64,000 bases of DNA, taken from the NCBI RefSeq assembly GCF_022869165.1, contig NZ_CP094929.1, forward strand, positions 620,001-684,000, read 5' to 3'. The notes beneath the pieces were generated by a model. It did no database searches. It worked only from the letters and a program-made list of their open reading frames with translations, and was not told where the DNA came from. Both the position numbers and the translations under genes were made by a program. The stretch is from Sphaerochaeta associata (GTDB lineage: Bacteria > Spirochaetota > Spirochaetia > Sphaerochaetales > Sphaerochaetaceae). Each line of letters starts with the position of its first letter. Position 1 is the first letter of the stretch. This document shows positions 1-8,812 of the stretch, one piece after another.

Positions 1-1
1 T

Positions 2-529
2 GCCATCAAGCATCGCATCGCCCTCATTCCAGAGGACCGTAAGCGGGAGGGCTTGGTGTTGGTGCTTTCCATGGCACAGAACATGGTTTTGACGAGCATC
101 GATTTGGTTCAACGCTATGGGATTCTGATTAAGAAACAGTTCAACAAGGTAGTGAATTCCTATATCGAGGAGCTTTCAATTCGACCTGCACTTCCGAATC
201 GTAAGATTAAGGATTTCAGCGGCGGCAACCAGCAGAAAGTCGTGGTTGCCAAGTGGTTATCCAATAATCCACATATTGTAATTCTTGACGAACCTACCAG
301 GGGAATCGATGTCGGGGCCAAGGTCGAGATTTATAAATTGATCAATGCGTTGGCCCAGTCGGGTCTGGGAGTAATCTTCATCTCATCTGAACAGTTGGAG
401 GTGATCGGCATGTGTGACCGGGTGCTGGTCATGCACAACGGAAGGATGAGCGGAGAGTTTGAGAGGAGTCAGGTGACTGAAGAAGGTCTTATGGCCGCAG
501 CTGCCGGGCTTCGTGCACTGAATAAATAA
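2..529 (+). CDS. Sugar ABC transporter ATP-binding protein, C-terminal part (5' end outside window)
   Basis: The reading frame is open from base 2, so the gene begins left of the window. What remains is the end of the second nucleotide-binding domain of a tandem-domain importer ATPase of the RbsA/MglA (CUT2) type. It shows the IPEDRKREGL motif near the edge, the ABC signature FSGGNQQKVVVAKWL, the Walker B run IVILDEPTRGIDVG and an H-loop region FISSEQLEV. The protein would sit on the cytoplasmic face and power uptake of a monosaccharide or polyol. The stop is 10 nt before the aldehyde dehydrogenase start, so the two are probably co-transcribed. Permease and binding-protein partners must lie to the left. 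Confidence 0.93.
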   Translation, partial: AIKHRIALIPEDRKREGLVLVLSMAQNMVLTSIDLVQRYGILIKKQFNKVVNSYIEELSIRPALPNRKIKDFSGGNQQKVVVAKWLSNNPHIVILDEPTRGIDVGAKVEIYKLINALAQSGLGVIFISSEQLEVIGMCDRVLVMHNGRMSGEFERSQVTEEGLMAAAAGLRALNK

Positions 530-539
530 GGGGGATTCT

Positions 540-2036
540 ATGAAGCATTATGATTTGTTCATTGACAACAAGTGGGTGAAGAGCTCCATCGGTGAAACGT
601 TTACATCAACGTGTCCAGCTACCGGGGAGGTGCTTGCATCGTTTGAGGAAGCCGGTCTCGACGATGTTGACAAGGCCTGTCAGGTTGCCAGAAGAACGTT
701 CAATAGTGGTGTCTGGTCGAGAATGGAAAACAATGAGCGCGCCAAAATCATGCTCAAGGCTGCCGATATCATGCAGCGTCGTTGGGATGAGTTGTGCAGA
801 ATGGAAGCTCAGGATACCGGTAAGCCGATTCATGAAGTCGAAACAGGAGATATGCCCTATTCAATCTATGCATTTCGGTATTTTGCAAATATTGCACGTG
901 AGATAAACGGCGAACTCATCCCGGTTGCCAACGAACCCTACATGCATGACTACATGACATATGAGCCGTATGGAGTGGTTGCCATTATCAGTCCTTATAA
1001 CTTCCCGTTGCACCTGCTGACCCGCAGTCTTGCCCCGGCTTTGGCTGCAGGAAATACGACGGTATGCAAAGCTTCTTCCATGACTCCTTGGACAACCGCA
1101 GTGTTGGGTGAAATCATTGAAGAGGCAGGGTTTCCAGCCGGTGTGGTAAACATCATCTCCGGAAAAGGAAGTACTGTAGGTGAAGCATTGGCCTCTCATC
1201 GTGAGGTTGATGTTGTAGCACTTACCGGGTCCGAACAGGTAGGTCGGAGACTGTTGGAACTGTCCGCCAGGTCGGAGATTATTAAAAAGAATGTGCTTGA
1301 ACTGGGAGGAAAGGGACCTGTCATTGTGGAACCCGATTGCCGCTATGAGGACACCGTGGTTGGAGTGGCCGACGGACTGTTGCTGAACGGTGGGCAGGTA
1401 TGCTGTGCGCAGACCCGTCTGTTGCTCCATGAGTCGCTCTATGACCGCTTTATTGCAGATCTCTGCAAGGAACTTCAAAAACGCAAACCCGGTGACATCC
1501 TCGATCCAGAAACCCGATTGGGCTCTATGATCAACAGGGCCCAAATGGAAAAGGTCCACAAAACCGTCATGGATGCCGTCGCCGATGGTGCTACCTTGGT
1601 CTGTGGAGGCGAGCCGTTCAGTGGACCTCTCTTTGACAAGGGGTCTTTCTACAAACCGACCTTGCTGTGTGATGTACGAGAAGACATGAAATGCTACCGT
1701 GAGGAAATTTTCGGACCTGTGCTTGTGGTGATGAAGTACACATCCTTGAATGAGGCCATTGACTATGCAAACGCCTCAAAGTTTGGTTTGGGTGCAGGAA
1801 TTTTCTCGGAGAGCCATAAAACCATTCATTATGCAGCCCAACGCCTCAATGCAGGTTCGATCTTTGTGAATATGCCCAACACTGCTCGGATGAACGCTCC
1901 ATTCGGAGGGAACCGCAACAGTGGTATCGGGCGCGAATATGGGAAGACTGGATTGCACGAGTACCTGCGAACCAAGAATACCATATGGAATATGGCATTT
2001 GGCTACCCGCAGGAGCAGCGTGATATCTACTTCTGA
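540..2036 (+). CDS. NAD(P)-dependent aldehyde dehydrogenase
   Basis: A full-length ALDH-superfamily enzyme (498 aa) that should oxidise an aldehyde to the acid using NAD(P). The catalytic cysteine is C288 in NGGQVCCA, the general-base glutamate is E254 in LELGGKGP, and the oxyanion asparagine is N154 in SPYNFP. The closest general type is the betaine-aldehyde/ALDH9-like group rather than the CoA-acylating IolA type, but the substrate cannot be told from sequence. The start follows a GGGGG ribosome-binding site in TAAGGGGGATTCT. It directly follows a sugar ABC ATPase, so the aldehyde probably arises from the imported compound. Two hairpins follow the stop. Confidence 0.93.
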   Translation: MKHYDLFIDNKWVKSSIGETFTSTCPATGEVLASFEEAGLDDVDKACQVARRTFNSGVWSRMENNERAKIMLKAADIMQRRWDELCRMEAQDTGKPIHEVETGDMPYSIYAFRYFANIAREINGELIPVANEPYMHDYMTYEPYGVVAIISPYNFPLHLLTRSLAPALAAGNTTVCKASSMTPWTTAVLGEIIEEAGFPAGVVNIISGKGSTVGEALASHREVDVVALTGSEQVGRRLLELSARSEIIKKNVLELGGKGPVIVEPDCRYEDTVVGVADGLLLNGGQVCCAQTRLLLHESLYDRFIADLCKELQKRKPGDILDPETRLGSMINRAQMEKVHKTVMDAVADGATLVCGGEPFSGPLFDKGSFYKPTLLCDVREDMKCYREEIFGPVLVVMKYTSLNEAIDYANASKFGLGAGIFSESHKTIHYAAQRLNAGSIFVNMPNTARMNAPFGGNRNSGIGREYGKTGLHEYLRTKNTIWNMAFGYPQEQRDIYF

Positions 2037-2066
2037 GTTATACTAACTTCCTTTGCGTGGGAGTCC

Positions 2067-2097
2067 GTGTTGAGGTGGGGAAGACCCACCTCAACAC
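2067..2097 (+). terminator. Hairpin after aldehyde dehydrogenase gene
   Basis: A perfect 13-bp stem (GTGTTGAGGTGGG / CCCACCTCAACAC) with a 5-nt loop starts 31 nt after the aldehyde dehydrogenase stop. The T-run after it is short (ATTTGTGG), so termination efficiency is uncertain. It lies between two convergent genes. Confidence 0.65.
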
Positions 2098-2112
2098 ATT
2101 TGTGGATAGAAT

Positions 2113-2142
2113 AATGCCCTCTCAAATATCTGAGAGGGCATT
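2113..2142. terminator. Bidirectional hairpin between convergent genes
   Basis: A perfect 12-bp stem (AATGCCCTCTCA / TGAGAGGGCATT) with a 6-nt loop lies 11 nt beyond the iolE stop on the minus strand. On that strand it is followed by ATTCTAT. It probably terminates the iolGDE transcript and may stop readthrough from the left. Confidence 0.6.
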
Positions 2143-2153
2143 GGATGAATTTC

Positions 2154-3047
2154 CTAAATTCCTGCAGTAGTGCGGATATAGGCTCGTGCCTTCATTGCAT
2201 ATTCGAGGGGGTTGGCTTTTGCAGGATCCTGCTCGGCTTCCACCACCCACCAACCCTTGTAACCGGCTTTGATCAGTTCATCAAGAATAGGCTTGAAGTC
2301 GATGCAGCCATCACCAGGGACGGTGAATACGCCTTCAAGTACTCCCTTAAGGAACGACCACTTCGCAGAGATGGCCATCTGGCGCTTGTCTGCGCGCACA
2401 TCCTTGAGGTGTACGTGACGGATGCGGCTCATCCACTTGGTCAGCACTTCCATCGGATCCTCTCCGCTGAATACCAGGTGGCCGCTGTCGTAGAGCAGGC
2501 CCACCAGGTCAGGGTCGGTTTGTTCCATCAGGCGGTCGATTTCACCTCTGGTCTGCACCCCGGTTCCCATGTGGTGGTGGTAGGTGAGCTGCATTCCCAT
2601 CTCCTTGGCCTTGTTGCCAAGCTTGTTCAACCCTTCGGTCAGAAGTTTCCACTCTGCCTCGGTATTGACCGGCTTTGCATCGAAGACAGGCAGGTCCTGC
2701 CTGCCTTGGATGGAATTGCCCTGTTCGGCGACTCCGACGATGGTCGCCCCCATGGTCTTGAGGAATGTGCAGTGCTGTATAAAAGCCTTTTCCACTTCTT
2801 CGTAGCTTTGGGTGGTCAGATAGGTGCTGAACCAGGCGTTGCAAATCTGAAGGCCCCTGAGCTTCAGTGCTTTCTTAAGCACCTCGGTGTCCTTGGGATA
2901 CTTATTGCCCACTTCACTGCCGGTAAACCCAGCAAGTGCCATTTCACTGACACACTGTTCAAAGGTGATGTCGCCTCCAAGCTGCGGGAGGTCGTCATTG
3001 GTCCATCCGATCGGGGCTATTGCAAGTTTTATGGCCTCTTTGCTCAT
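2154..3047 (-). CDS. iolE: Myo-inosose-2 dehydratase IolE
   Basis: A 297-aa TIM-barrel protein of the AP-endonuclease-2/IolE type. IolE removes water from scyllo-inosose to give 3D-trihydroxycyclohexane-1,2-dione in cytoplasmic inositol breakdown. Visible family features are the N-terminal [10 protein letters not shown] (10-19), the H-rich YHHHMGT (157-163), YDSGH (186-190) and HVHLKDVR (211-218), which provide likely metal ligands. It is the last gene of iolG-iolD-iolE, 12 nt after iolD, and starts after an AAGGAA ribosome-binding site. The length is normal for the family. Assignment rests on these motifs and on the adjacent iolD and iolG. Confidence 0.92.
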   Translation of the reverse strand: MSKEAIKLAIAPIGWTNDDLPQLGGDITFEQCVSEMALAGFTGSEVGNKYPKDTEVLKKALKLRGLQICNAWFSTYLTTQSYEEVEKAFIQHCTFLKTMGATIVGVAEQGNSIQGRQDLPVFDAKPVNTEAEWKLLTEGLNKLGNKAKEMGMQLTYHHHMGTGVQTRGEIDRLMEQTDPDLVGLLYDSGHLVFSGEDPMEVLTKWMSRIRHVHLKDVRADKRQMAISAKWSFLKGVLEGVFTVPGDGCIDFKPILDELIKAGYKGWWVVEAEQDPAKANPLEYAMKARAYIRTTAGI

Positions 3048-3059
3048 ACTGTGTTCCTT

Positions 3060-4925
3060 TTAGAATTGTCGTGTCTTTGCAATCTCGGATTGCAATTCAG
3101 TCCAGGCTTCAACAACCTTGGGGTTGTTGGAAACCTCTGCAGTACCCACGCGCCACCAAGAGTCGTAGCCCTTGGTCATGGACTTGGGAGCCACATGGCA
3201 GTGGATCAACGTCGATACCTTCTCGGCCAAGGCCTGCTTCACAGCCTGCTCCAACTCCTCGATAGTATCGGCTCTCAAGCCAACCGCACCCCAGCTTTGA
3301 GCATTGAGTGCATAGTCGACCGAGAGGGAGGAACCGGTCAATCGACCCGTCTCATCCTCGCGCCGTCTCCACTCGTTGCCGTAGTGGACAATGCCCTGGC
3401 TGTTCTGCAGGTTGTCGATGCAGTGGAAACCGGCGTTGTCCAGCACCACTACAATAATTTTCCTTCCTTCCTGGATGGATGTAAGCAGTTCGGTGTGCAA
3501 CATGGTGTAGGCTCCATCGCCGATGATGGTCACTACTTCGCGGTCAGGATGGGCGATCTTTGCTCCAAGGGCCGCCGCCACTTCATATCCCATGCAGGAG
3601 AAGGCATACTCCATGTGATAGGTTCCCCGCACCCGCGTTCTCCATACCCGTTGCATATCGCTGGGAATCGAGCCTGAGCCGGAAACCACGATGGCCGAGG
3701 GTGGAAGCAGGCGGTCGTTGAGCTCGCCCAGCACCCGTGCCTGGGAGAGCGAAGAGGGAACAACTTCCTGATAGAGGCGGTCGACCTCTTCTTTCCACAG
3801 GTTTCGCTCCGTCTCAATGGCCCGGCCCCAACTACTCGTGTAGCCGGACAGCTGAGGCTGAGAGAGCAAAGCTTCCAAGGTGAGCTTGGCATCGGCAACG
3901 ATGGGAAGGCTGTTGAGTTTATAGGCATCGAAGGACGCAACGTTGATCGAGACAAACTCACATGCCGGGTTCTGGAAAAGCCACTTCGAGCAGGTGGTGA
4001 AGTCACCGAAACGGGTACCCACCCCTATGATCAGGTCACTTACCTTGGCCAAGCGGTTCGCCGCCTGGCTGCCGGTGGTCCCGATACCCGAAAGGTTGAA
4101 TGGATTATCCCAAAGGACGGTTCCTTTCCCAGCCTGTGTCTCGGCAAACGGAATGGCAAAACGCTGGCAGAACGCTGCCAATGCATCGCCGGCTTCGCTG
4201 TACCGTACACCGCCGCCGCAGATGACCAAGGGCTTGGTCGCCTTGGACAACAGCTTGGCGAGGCGATCGAGCTGGCTCTTCGTCGGTATTCTTCGCTCAA
4301 TATAATGCACCCGTTTGGCAAAGAATTCGAGGGGGTAGTCGTAGGCCATGCCCTGCACATCCTGGGGGAGGGCGATGGTCACTGCTCCAGTGTCGGCAGG
4401 GTCGGTGAGGGTGCGCATTGCGTTGAGCATGGCACTCATCAACTGCTCAGGACGATTGACCCGGTCCCAGTACCGTGATACCGAGCGGAATGCGTCATTG
4501 GCAGTGTTGGTGTAATCGACAGGGGTCTCAATTTGTTGAAGAACCGGGTCGGGCTGACGGGATGCAAAGACATCACCGGGAAGAAGGAGCACCGGAATGT
4601 GGTTTGCTGTCGCCGTACCGGCTCCTACCACCATATTCAATGCTCCGGGGCCGATGGAGCTGGTTACCGCCATGATTTTTCTTCGGTTGTGCTCCTTGGC
4701 AAACGCCGTTGCTGCGTGGACCGCTCCCTGTTCATTCTTTGCTTGATAGAAGGGCAATCCATTCTGCTCATCAGCCAAAGCTTCCCCGATGCCTACCACA
4801 CAGCCGTGGCCGAAGATGCCGAAGACACCCTCGACAAATTTGGATTCCTCTCCGTCGAACCAGATGTATTGGTTGTCCAGAAAGCGCAACAGGGCTTGCG
4901 CCATAGTCAGTCGTATCGTTGCCAT
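3060..4925 (-). CDS. iolD: 3D-(3,5/4)-trihydroxycyclohexane-1,2-dione hydrolase IolD
   Basis: A 621-aa thiamine-diphosphate enzyme that opens the inositol-derived ring dione to give 5-deoxy-glucuronate. It has the three-domain ThDP layout. The cofactor-activating glutamate is E65 in the N-terminal pyrimidine-binding domain. The middle domain has a GVGTRFGDF stretch near 301. The C-terminal ThDP/Mg motif is GDG at 469-471 with N497 in VVVLDNAGF. Length matches IolD rather than the shorter acetolactate synthases. It lies 10 nt after iolG and starts after AAGGAGAG. The presence of iolD is the strongest evidence that this locus handles an inositol or an inositol-like cyclitol. Confidence 0.95.
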   Translation of the reverse strand: MATIRLTMAQALLRFLDNQYIWFDGEESKFVEGVFGIFGHGCVVGIGEALADEQNGLPFYQAKNEQGAVHAATAFAKEHNRRKIMAVTSSIGPGALNMVVGAGTATANHIPVLLLPGDVFASRQPDPVLQQIETPVDYTNTANDAFRSVSRYWDRVNRPEQLMSAMLNAMRTLTDPADTGAVTIALPQDVQGMAYDYPLEFFAKRVHYIERRIPTKSQLDRLAKLLSKATKPLVICGGGVRYSEAGDALAAFCQRFAIPFAETQAGKGTVLWDNPFNLSGIGTTGSQAANRLAKVSDLIIGVGTRFGDFTTCSKWLFQNPACEFVSINVASFDAYKLNSLPIVADAKLTLEALLSQPQLSGYTSSWGRAIETERNLWKEEVDRLYQEVVPSSLSQARVLGELNDRLLPPSAIVVSGSGSIPSDMQRVWRTRVRGTYHMEYAFSCMGYEVAAALGAKIAHPDREVVTIIGDGAYTMLHTELLTSIQEGRKIIVVVLDNAGFHCIDNLQNSQGIVHYGNEWRRREDETGRLTGSSLSVDYALNAQSWGAVGLRADTIEELEQAVKQALAEKVSTLIHCHVAPKSMTKGYDSWWRVGTAEVSNNPKVVEAWTELQSEIAKTRQF

Positions 4926-4935
4926 GCGTCTCTCC

Positions 4936-5970
4936 TTAGAGCCCGAGCTCTTTCTTCATCTCTGCTATGGTAACCGGCTTTCCTTCCTTCAGGCTCTTGC
5001 CGGCGGCAAGGGCCGCAACCATATCCTCAAGACCATCCTCTCCGCTGACAAGTACGTCGGTATCTTCGACGATGGCCTGGGCGAAGGAGACAACCTCATC
5101 CACGAAGGCATCCTTGTACCGCTCAAGGAAGAAGTAGAGGGGTTTGTCGGCAGCTACATGCTCAACAGTTGAAAGGGTGACGGTCGAGGGGGTGTCGTTC
5201 TCTGCCTTTGCACACCCTTTGGAACCGAAGACTTCAACGCGTTGGTCGTAGCCATAGACCGCCTTGCGGGAGTTGTCGATGACACCGATCGCCCCATTGG
5301 CGAAGGTGAGGGTGACGATGGCGGTATCGACATCACCGGCCTTGCCGATCTCTGGATCGACAAGTACAGCTCCGGTTGCGTGTACACTGACAATCTCACT
5401 GCCTGCCTGGTAACGGGCCATATCAAAGTCATGAATCATCATATCGAGGAAAATTCCTCCCGACACTGCTGCATAGGCGGCTGTCGGAGGAGCCGGGTCG
5501 CGGCTGGTGATCTTGACAATGTGGACATCGCCGACCTTGCCGGTTTTGGTCAGCTCTCTCACCTGACGGAAATTGTGGTCGAAGCGGCGGTTGAAGCCGA
5601 GCTGTAGTTTTACCTTATGAGCTTTTGCTGCCTTGATGGCTTCCAAACCTTTCTTTACTGACAAGTCAATCGGCTTCTCACAGAAGATGTGCTTGCCTTC
5701 CTTTGCAGCAGCAATGGTATAGTCGGCATGGGTTGCAGTGGAACTGCAGACCATGATGGCGTCGATGTCGGGGTGCTTGATCAAATCCATGGCTTCCTTG
5801 GTGACAACCCGGATTCCCAAGCCCTTCGCCCAAGCTTCCATCTGCTCATTCATCAGGACATCGCTGATGCCCACCACCTCCACCGATTTTACGAATTTGG
5901 TGATATTCTCTGCATGCAGCTTGCCGATCCGGCCGGCTCCGATAATACCGATTCTCACAACCTTGCTCAT
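4936..5970 (-). CDS. iolG: Inositol 2-dehydrogenase IolG (Gfo/Idh/MocA family)
   Basis: A 344-aa NAD(P)-dependent oxidoreductase that should oxidise myo-inositol, or a related cyclitol, to the inosose. It has an N-terminal Rossmann motif GAGRIGKLHAE (11-21), the family EKP motif with K99, and the catalytic pair D176 and H180 in LDMMIHDFD. These match the lysine/aspartate/histidine triad known for IolG. It is first in the minus-strand operon. A promoter and a LacI-type operator lie 50-100 nt upstream, so expression is probably repressed when inositol is absent. Confidence 0.9.
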   Translation of the reverse strand: MSKVVRIGIIGAGRIGKLHAENITKFVKSVEVVGISDVLMNEQMEAWAKGLGIRVVTKEAMDLIKHPDIDAIMVCSSTATHADYTIAAAKEGKHIFCEKPIDLSVKKGLEAIKAAKAHKVKLQLGFNRRFDHNFRQVRELTKTGKVGDVHIVKITSRDPAPPTAAYAAVSGGIFLDMMIHDFDMARYQAGSEIVSVHATGAVLVDPEIGKAGDVDTAIVTLTFANGAIGVIDNSRKAVYGYDQRVEVFGSKGCAKAENDTPSTVTLSTVEHVAADKPLYFFLERYKDAFVDEVVSFAQAIVEDTDVLVSGEDGLEDMVAALAAGKSLKEGKPVTIAEMKKELGL

Positions 5971-6020
5971 CTATGATCTCCTCTCCACTTGGAAATTCCT
6001 GTACGATTTTCCCTACATTT

Positions 6021-6034
6021 TGAAAACGTTATCA
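6021..6034. promoter_or_regulatory. LacI-family operator (iolG side)
   Basis: TGAAAACGTTATCA is a near-perfect palindrome around a central CG, the classic GalR/LacI-family operator form. It sits just downstream of the iolGDE promoter. The same sequence recurs in inverted orientation at 6164-6177. The regulator encoded at 13731-14732 is the obvious candidate. Confidence 0.75.
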
Positions 6035-6045
6035 TGTATATGTTG

Positions 6046-6073
6046 AGTATACTACGCACCAGTTTTTTGTAAA
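6046..6073 (-). promoter_or_regulatory. Sigma-70-type promoter for iolGDE
   Basis: On the minus strand, TTTACA (6073-6068) is followed by a 16-nt spacer and TATACT (6051-6046). Transcription would start near 6039, so the operator at 6021-6034 would lie a few bases downstream of the start. Confidence 0.7.
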
Positions 6074-6126
6074 GAGTTTTTACGTGGTTGAGATATTTTT
6101 ATCCCTATTGGTACTGCAAAAAGTGT

Positions 6127-6154
6127 TTGACAAAGCACAAAAGTAGTGTAAACA
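6127..6154 (+). promoter_or_regulatory. Sigma-70-type promoter for the ABC operon
   Basis: A consensus TTGACA (6127-6132) is followed after 16 nt by TAAACA (6149-6154), a weak -10 that would fit regulated expression. The operator at 6164-6177 would start close to the transcription start. Confidence 0.55.
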
Positions 6155-6163
6155 TGTATTTGA

Positions 6164-6177
6164 TGGTAACGTTTTCA
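6164..6177. promoter_or_regulatory. LacI-family operator (ABC-operon side)
   Basis: TGGTAACGTTTTCA is the inverted counterpart of 6021-6034: its reverse complement TGAAAACGTTACCA differs from that site at one position. Placed at the start of the plus transcript, it would block transcription when occupied. Confidence 0.75.
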
Positions 6178-6274
6178 AGTGTCATGAGGAGTTTAAGAGG
6201 TTGTATCCACATGGATGCCGCCCATTGAGATATTACTGATAATGCAACTTAGCTTCTTCGAACAGGAGGGATAA

Positions 6275-7777
6275 GTGGACAAGTATACTCATCTCTTGGA
6301 GCTTCGAATGATAACCAAGCGCTATCCCGGCGTTCTTGCTTTGGATGAAGTAAGCATGGACGTCCGGGTGGGTGAGGTTCATGGTCTGGTTGGTGAGAAC
6401 GGGGCGGGCAAGTCGACCTTGATCAAAGTACTTGCAGGCGCCCATGCCCCCGATGGCGGAGAGATATTCTTTGACCAAGAAACGTTTACCTCCCTCACTC
6501 CTCATCAGGCAATGGACCTCGGTATAGCCTGTATTTATCAAGAGCTGAACCAGGTGCCGTACATGACCGTAGCCGAGAATATCTTTCTCGGCCGAGAACT
6601 GAAACGAAAATACTCTTTGCTCGATAGAAAAGCGCAACTTGAACAGGCTGCTTCCCTGCTTGCAGACTTTGAATTGGACATTAATCCCAATACGCCTGTC
6701 GGGTATTTAGGCGTCGGGCGCAGGCAGATGGTTGAAATCTGCAAAGCGGTTCACTCCCATGCCAAATTGATCATCATGGATGAACCGACAGCAAGCTTGA
6801 GTGAGAAAGAAACAGGCGAGCTGTTCAGGATCATAGAGAAGTTGAAGCAGCAAAAAGTAACTATGATATTCATCTCCCACCGACTGGAAGAGGTAAAGGC
6901 AATCTGCGATACCGTGACGGTGATGCGCGATGGAAAGGTCGTTGCGAACAGGGAGATTAACGAGGTGTCGGTCGACGACATCATCAAGCTGATGGTCGGT
7001 CGGGATATCAGTAATAAGTATCCGAAGAAACCTGTCGATCGAGGTGAGTTGGTGCTTGAGGCACGCGACTTGAAACGTGAAGGGATATTTGAAGGTATCA
7101 GCTTCTCGGTTCATGCAGGAGAGATTTTGGGCTTCTCAGGTCTTGTTGGGGCAGGTCGCACCGAAGTAATGCGAGCGCTTACCGGTGCAGATCGTCTGGA
7201 TGGTGGACAGTTGTTCATTCATGGCAAGCCTTTGACTATTAAGAATCCAAGGGATTCCATCCGCGCAGGCATCGCCTTCTTGACTGAGGATCGCAAAGGC
7301 CAAGGCTTGGTTCTACTCCAATCAGTGGAGTTCAACGCAACCTTGGTAAACCTCAAGGAGTTCCGTACCCATAAACCCTTCCTGGACCGGTTGAGAATAC
7401 GGGAATCGACACAAAAGATGGTTGAGGATCTGAGAATAAAAGTTCCTTCGGTTTTCACTTTGACCCGGCAACTCTCCGGCGGCAACCAGCAGAAAGTAGT
7501 CATTGCCAAGTGGCTCATGACTAAGGCAAAGATTTTCATTTTCGACGAACCCACCCGAGGAATTGATGTTGGTGCAAAAATTGAAGTGTACAACCTGATC
7601 AACAATCTGGTGGAGAACGGTGCTGCAGTGATTATGATCAGCAGCGAGATGGATGAGTGCATGGGGATGAGTGATCGAATCCTGGTCATGCATGAAGGAC
7701 GGCTGACCGGTGAGCTGACACGCGATGAGTTCAGTCAAGAACGAATCATGTACGCAGCATCGGGGATCAAAGCATAG
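6275..7777 (+). CDS. Sugar/cyclitol ABC transporter ATP-binding protein (tandem domains)
   Basis: A complete 500-aa CUT2-type ATPase with two nucleotide-binding domains, as in RbsA/MglA/XylG. Domain 1 has Walker A GENGAGKST (40-48) and Walker B LIIMDEPTAS. Domain 2 has the degenerate Walker A GLVGAGRTEV typical of this family, the signature LSGGNQQKVVIAKWL and Walker B DEPTRGIDVG. It starts with GTG at 6275, five bases after an AGGAGG ribosome-binding site. It is first in the plus operon and works with the permease at 8809 and binding protein at 9871. Co-regulation with iolGDE suggests a cyclitol or cyclitol-like substrate. Confidence 0.94.
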   Translation: MDKYTHLLELRMITKRYPGVLALDEVSMDVRVGEVHGLVGENGAGKSTLIKVLAGAHAPDGGEIFFDQETFTSLTPHQAMDLGIACIYQELNQVPYMTVAENIFLGRELKRKYSLLDRKAQLEQAASLLADFELDINPNTPVGYLGVGRRQMVEICKAVHSHAKLIIMDEPTASLSEKETGELFRIIEKLKQQKVTMIFISHRLEEVKAICDTVTVMRDGKVVANREINEVSVDDIIKLMVGRDISNKYPKKPVDRGELVLEARDLKREGIFEGISFSVHAGEILGFSGLVGAGRTEVMRALTGADRLDGGQLFIHGKPLTIKNPRDSIRAGIAFLTEDRKGQGLVLLQSVEFNATLVNLKEFRTHKPFLDRLRIRESTQKMVEDLRIKVPSVFTLTRQLSGGNQQKVVIAKWLMTKAKIFIFDEPTRGIDVGAKIEVYNLINNLVENGAAVIMISSEMDECMGMSDRILVMHEGRLTGELTRDEFSQERIMYAASGIKA

Positions 7778-7789
7778 AAGAGGTGGAGT

Positions 7790-8812
7790 ATGGAGCGGTT
7801 GCGTTGTGCAGTGATTGGTCTTGGTCGATTGGGATGGAGGCACGCTGTTCATTTGAAAGCGACAATCCCACAGGCGCAATTGGTGGCGGTTTCCGAAACA
7901 AATGACGAACAGCTTGGACGATTCATTGATTTGCATTCCGACGTGAAGCCGTATTCCTCCTATCAAGACTTACTTCAAGCACCTGATATCGACGCGGTGG
8001 TCATTGCCAGCTCAACCAACACACATACTGCGATGGTCAGGAGCGCCATTAAGGCCAAGAAAGCGATTTTCTGTGAAAAACCGCTGTCAATGGAACTTTC
8101 TGAAGCCCTCGAGATACAAGCGATGCTTTCAAAGGAGAGAACCTTTTTCCAACTCGGGTTCATGCGTCGTTTTGACCCGGCATACACATCTGCGATGAAC
8201 AGAATTGAACGTGGAGATGTGGGAAGCGCCATATCCCTTCGTGCCGTCAGCCGTGACCCCGGTTGCCCCCCTTTGGCATTTGCAAAGTCCAGCGGTGGTT
8301 TGGTCATGGACCTCTGTGTTCATGACTTGGATCTGTGTCGATGGTTCTCAAAGAGTGAGGCAACAGAAATCTATGCACGGGGATCTGCAATACGATACCC
8401 AGAGCTGGGAAGTCTGGGTGATATCGATCACGTAGACATCACACTCACCTTTGCAAACGGGTTTCTCGCCACTGTGGAGGGCAGTAGGAATTCCCAATAC
8501 GGCTATGATGTCAGAACCGAAATCGTCTGCACTCAGGGAGCTCTCTTTGTAGGAAAGCTAGAGGAGGATTCGCTTTTAACATTACGCTCAGAGGGGGTCT
8601 GTGTCCCCACTGTACCTGGATTTCTCCAGCGGTTTGAAACGGCGTATCGGCTGGAACTTGAAGCATTCGTATCTGATGTGTTGGAAAACAGACAGCCATC
8701 GGTGGGTGTCGAGGACGGAATCCATGCACAACGTTTGGCCGAGGCTGCAAATCAATCGCTTGTACGTGGAAAGCCGATTCGCTTGACCAACGAGAAGGAG
8801 GATGAGCAATGA
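7790..8812 (+). CDS. Gfo/Idh/MocA oxidoreductase, inositol dehydrogenase-like
   Basis: A 340-aa NAD(P)-dependent dehydrogenase placed between the ATPase and permease genes of the importer, which ties it to the imported compound. It has a Rossmann motif GLGRLGWRHA (10-19), the EKP motif with K97, and the pair D174/H178 in MDLCVHDLD. The full catalytic triad of IolG is therefore kept. It resembles the IolG at 4936 over its length but is clearly a separate copy. It may oxidise a different stereoisomer (for example scyllo- or chiro-inositol) or a different carbon. Its stop overlaps the permease start by 4 nt (ATGA), indicating translational coupling. Confidence 0.88.
   Translation: MERLRCAVIGLGRLGWRHAVHLKATIPQAQLVAVSETNDEQLGRFIDLHSDVKPYSSYQDLLQAPDIDAVVIASSTNTHTAMVRSAIKAKKAIFCEKPLSMELSEALEIQAMLSKERTFFQLGFMRRFDPAYTSAMNRIERGDVGSAISLRAVSRDPGCPPLAFAKSSGGLVMDLCVHDLDLCRWFSKSEATEIYARGSAIRYPELGSLGDIDHVDITLTFANGFLATVEGSRNSQYGYDVRTEIVCTQGALFVGKLEEDSLLTLRSEGVCVPTVPGFLQRFETAYRLELEAFVSDVLENRQPSVGVEDGIHAQRLAEAANQSLVRGKPIRLTNEKEDEQ

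Larger units (their letters stand above)
5971..6274. promoter_or_regulatory. Divergent control region of the inositol-type divergon
   Basis: This 304-bp gap separates iolG (minus) from the ABC ATPase (plus). It holds a minus-strand promoter (6046-6073), a plus-strand promoter (6127-6154) and two inverted LacI-type operators (6021-6034 and 6164-6177). The remainder is two untranslated leaders. The plus leader (about 6163-6274) could encode a 14-codon peptide from 6184, but nothing supports its translation. Confidence 0.8.

Noticed and set aside
2145-3677. Long plus-strand open frame (510 codons) antisense to iolE and iolD
   Set aside because: It is the mirror of two well-supported genes, has no ribosome-binding site or family motifs, and its composition follows the codon pattern of the opposite strand.
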